A stretch of 5,913 nucleotides of DNA, taken from contig JBQCIO010000270.1 of the NCBI GenBank assembly GCA_051953655.1, positions 1 to 5,913 of the forward strand. Reading direction: 5' to 3'. The position numbers and the translations under genes were made by a program. Source of the stretch: JBQCHF01 sp051953655. Lineage in GTDB: Bacteria > Actinomycetota > Actinomycetes > Motilibacterales > Motilibacteraceae. The notes below the pieces were generated by a model. That model searched no databases and had not been told where the DNA came from. It worked only from the letters and a program-made list of their open reading frames with translations. The stretch's first letter is position 1. Each line of letters begins with the position of its first letter. Shown piece after piece: positions 1-3,100 of this stretch.

Positions 1-48
1 GCCCACCCGCCGCCCGCGCAGAAGGCGCCCCCGGCACCGCCCCCGCGG

Positions 49-90
49 GTGGTCGCCGCCCCCGCGCTATTCTGCGGGGGCGGCGACCAC
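49..90 (-). terminator. Strong hairpin downstream of the RHS gene, likely terminator
   Basis: A perfect 17-bp inverted repeat (49-65 with 74-90; arm gtggtcgccgcccccgc) encloses an 8-base loop, gctattct. It begins 75 bases after the stop codon. There is no T-tract on either side, so it is not a classical rho-independent terminator; U-less hairpins of this kind are common after genes in high-GC actinobacteria. The symmetric stem could stop transcription from both sides if a convergent gene lies to the left. Confidence 0.75.
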
Positions 91-110
91 TGACCAACTG
101 ACCACTGACC
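89..110. repeat. Three actgacc heptamers
   Basis: Exact copies of actgacc lie at 89-95, 97-103 and 104-110. One extra base separates the first two, and the last two abut. The first overlaps the end of the terminator-like hairpin's right arm, and the last runs into the 12-bp palindrome. This may be a minor duplication or a protein-binding array; nothing else points to a role. Confidence 0.75.
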
Positions 111-118
111 ACGTGGTC
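107..118. promoter_or_regulatory. 12-bp perfect palindrome gaccacgtggtc
   Basis: The sequence gaccacgtggtc equals its own reverse complement. It has no spacer, so it is a poor RNA hairpin and looks more like a dimeric protein-binding site. Its half-site (gaccac/gtggtc) also occurs in both arms of the nearby hairpin. The palindrome is certain, but an operator role is speculative because no promoter is recognisable here. Confidence 0.4.
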
Positions 119-130
119 GTCTGCCGGCCG

Positions 131-160
131 TCCCGGCCCGACCCGGCCCGACCCGGCCCG
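131..160 (-). repeat. Three tandem decamers just after the stop codon, G-rich on the transcript
   Basis: The plus strand reads tcccggcccg, acccggcccg, acccggcccg: three exact-length 10-bp units, the first with one changed base. On the minus (transcribed) strand this gives six GGG runs separated by two-base gaps (CC or TC), starting five bases after the TAG. The pattern fits a G-quadruplex motif, though the GGCC steps could instead form self-complementary stems. Its function is unknown. Confidence 0.85.
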
Positions 161-165
161 TGCTC

Positions 166-3100
166 CTACCAGAGCCCGCCCATGCAGTGGCGGACCACCG
201 CCTTGGCGGCCATCTCGGCGCCGGCCAGCTCGGCCAGCGAGGCGGTCCCCCCGAGCATGTCGCCGTTGTAGGTGGTGCACACCACGCCGGCGCACGCCTT
301 CACCTGGCCCGAGGTCTGCGGGCACTTGCTGCCGACCGGCCGCTCCAGCTTGCCGGTGATGCCCAGACCCGCGACGTTCCCGGACACCTCGGCGACCACC
401 TTGGTGCCGTCCGCGTCCAGGCCGGCCACCGGGTCGACCTCGATCCCTGCCCCGACGCCGACGCCGGCCTCCCAGCAGAAGCTGAACCCGTCGGTGTTCA
501 CCGCCGCGGTGATGCCCAGCCACAGCCCCGCGCCGGCCCCGACGTCGATCGAGGCAGCACCGGTCCGGTCCACCCGGTTCACCGGGTCGCCCTCGGCGTA
601 GAGGTAGAGGTTGGTCTGCTGCCCGTCGAACAGCGCCTTGTCCCGCGCCGTCCACGAACCGGTCGCCGGGTCGTAGTCGCGCATCCCGAGGTGCACCAGT
701 CCGGTCACCCGGTCGTGCACCCCGCCGCCCAGTCCGACGGCCAGCTCCCCCGCGGCCGGGCCGCTGCTCGACCGCAGCTGCCCGAAAGCGGACCAGGAGT
801 AGGTCGCCACCACCGCACCCGAGGTGTCGGTGACCACCTGCGGGGTCCCGACCAGGTCGGTCGCGACGTAGCGGCGGGTGCCGCCGACGTCGTAGCCGAC
901 CAGCCGCTCCTCCTCGTCGTACCAGTACCTGGTCAGCACCCCGCCGGTGCGGGTGGCCGTCACCTGGAGCACGTCCTCCGGGTCGCCGTAGAGGTACTCG
1001 GTGGTGACGCCGCCCTCGGTCCGGGCGACGCGCCGGCCCAGGCCGTCGTAGGCGTAGGTGACGGTGACCCCGCCGACGGTGGCCTCGAGCAGCTCGCCCC
1101 TGCCGTCGTAGCGGAAGGTGTCGGCCCCTCGTGATGCCAGCGCCCCGTTGGCGTCGTAGGCGTAGGACACGCCGCCGTTCTGCACCGGGCGGTCGTCGTC
1201 GTCGTAGGTCGAGCCCGACCGCCGGTCGTTCCCCGACCACGTGTAGGACTCCGTCTGCGCACCGTCGACCGTAACCGACGTGAGCCGGCCGTCGCCGTCG
1301 TAGCCGTAGCCGGTGACGTGCGTGGCGCCGCCGACGACCGTGGTCCGCTTCACCACCCGCCCGGCCCCGTCCCGCTCCAGCTGCTCGTCGTAGGCGGTGG
1401 TGCCGCCGACGGCGAGGGTGCGCCGGTCCGGGCTGCCCACCTCGTCGTAGCCGAGGTCGAGCCGGGCCGTCCCGTCCGTCACCGTCGCGACGTCGCCCGC
1501 GGCCGCGCTGCGGTCGAAGGCGAACGGGCCGGTGCGGGTGCGCAGCCCGTCGGTGTCGTGCTCCACCTCCGCGGTGCTGCCCTCGAAGGTGATGCCGGAC
1601 AGCTGCCCCAGCGCGTCGTAGCCGTAGGTGAAGGCGCCGTCGGCCGCGCCGCTGAAGGCGGACCCGGTGAGGTGCAGCCCGTCGAGCTGCAGGTCGAGCA
1701 CCTCGTCCCCGCCGACGCCGGTGCGGGTGAGCGCGGCCAGCGTCTGCGACGAACCGGCCCACGTCATCGCGGTCGACCCCTGCGCGGAGCCGTCGGCGGC
1801 GAGCTCGTCGATGCGGCTGACGAGCCCCGTCGTGCCGTCGCGCACCACCTGCTGGCGGGTGCCGTCCGGCCGGACGGTCCCGGTCCGCTCCTTCATCCGG
1901 TTGCTGGTGAAGGAGAAGATCTCGTCCAGCGGCGAGGTGTAGCCGCTGCGCACGTCGTCTCCGTCGTAGGCGACCTCGTGCACCTTCCCGTCCGCCGTCG
2001 TGACCGTGGTCCGCCGGCCGTCGGCGTCGTAGCCGTAGGTCGTCACGTCGCCCTCCGGCTCCTCCACCCTGGTGATCCGGGCGTTCGGGTCGTAGCCGAA
2101 CCGGGTCACCGCACCGGTGGCGTCGGTGCTGGTGAGGATGCGGTCCGACGCGCCGTCGTAGGTGAGCGTCCAGGAGCGGTCCCCCTGCGAGCGGGTGACC
2201 GGGCGGCCGAGGTCGTCGTAGGTCGTGACCACCGCAGCGAGGGTGTCCTGCTGCTGGCTGCGCCGGCGGCCGTGCTCGTCCAGCTCGGTCGTGGTCTGAC
2301 GACCCTCGGGGCTGGTGACCACCAGGGTGCCGCCGACGTCGCCGCGGGAGAACGTCGTGCGGCTCGTGGCACCGGGCCGCGAGAGCACGTCCTCCCAGCT
2401 GGTCAGGCTCATCGGGTCCGCGCGGTCCGACAGCTGCGCCGAGCGGTCCTCGTTCCAGGTCTCGCTCTGCCCGGCCTTGGTGACCGTCACCTCGGCCGGG
2501 TACGGCGAGGACAGGCCGAACCTCGGGTCGGGGGCGAGCCGCGACGTCACGGTGCTGCCGTCGAGGTCGGTCACCGTGACGCTGCCGTCGGCGCCGATGT
2601 CGTTCACCACGACACCGCCGTGGGGGTAGGTCACGGTGCGGCGCACGCTGCCCTCCGGGAGCGTGACGGTCCGGTAGGTCGTGGTGCGGCCCTCCGTGTC
2701 GGTCATGACGACCTCGCGACCGCCGGCCAGGGGGTGCCGCTCGAGGGTGACGACGCCGCCCTCCGGTCCCTTGTCGGTGGTGAGCAGGCCCGCGGCGTCG
2801 TAGCCGAACACGTGCTCGGCCCCGGACGGCTCGGTGAGACCGGTGAGCAGACCCCCCTCGCCGTAGGCCAGCTCGGTCCGGTCGCCGGACGGGTCGGTCA
2901 CGCTGTCCAGCCAGCCGTTCTGGTCCGCGGTGAGCTCCGTCCGCTCGCCGCCGGGGGCGACGATCGCGGTCGGGTCGCCGTCGGGCTCGCGCTCCACGGT
3001 GGTCTCACGACCGCCGGCGTCGGTGACGCTCGCCAGCCGGCCCTCGGCGTCGTAGCCGAAGACCCAGCGGACCCCGCCGGTGAGGGCGTCCACGGTGCGC

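Noticed and set aside
1..93. Possible end of a plus-strand gene entering from the left, stopping at TGA 91-93
   Set aside because: The 30 codons are Pro/Ala/Gly-rich without any recognisable motif and run through the whole hairpin. There is too little sequence to support a gene.
160..1134. Long plus-strand open frame of 324 codons antisense to the RHS 3' end
   Set aside because: Its product is low-complexity, rich in Gly, Ala, Val, Arg, Pro and His, with no domain. It mirrors the codon bias of the real gene on the opposite strand, as is usual in very GC-rich DNA.
1628..2629. Shorter plus- and minus-strand open frames inside the YD region
   Set aside because: They are Ser/Arg/Thr/Pro-rich shadows of the YD codons, with no motifs or plausible initiation signals.
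919..3063. Recurrent gtcgtag motif on the plus strand as a possible regulatory or CRISPR-like repeat
   Set aside because: It is the reverse complement of the Tyr-Asp codons (TACGAC) of the YD repeats, spaced by protein repeat length and with variable flanks.
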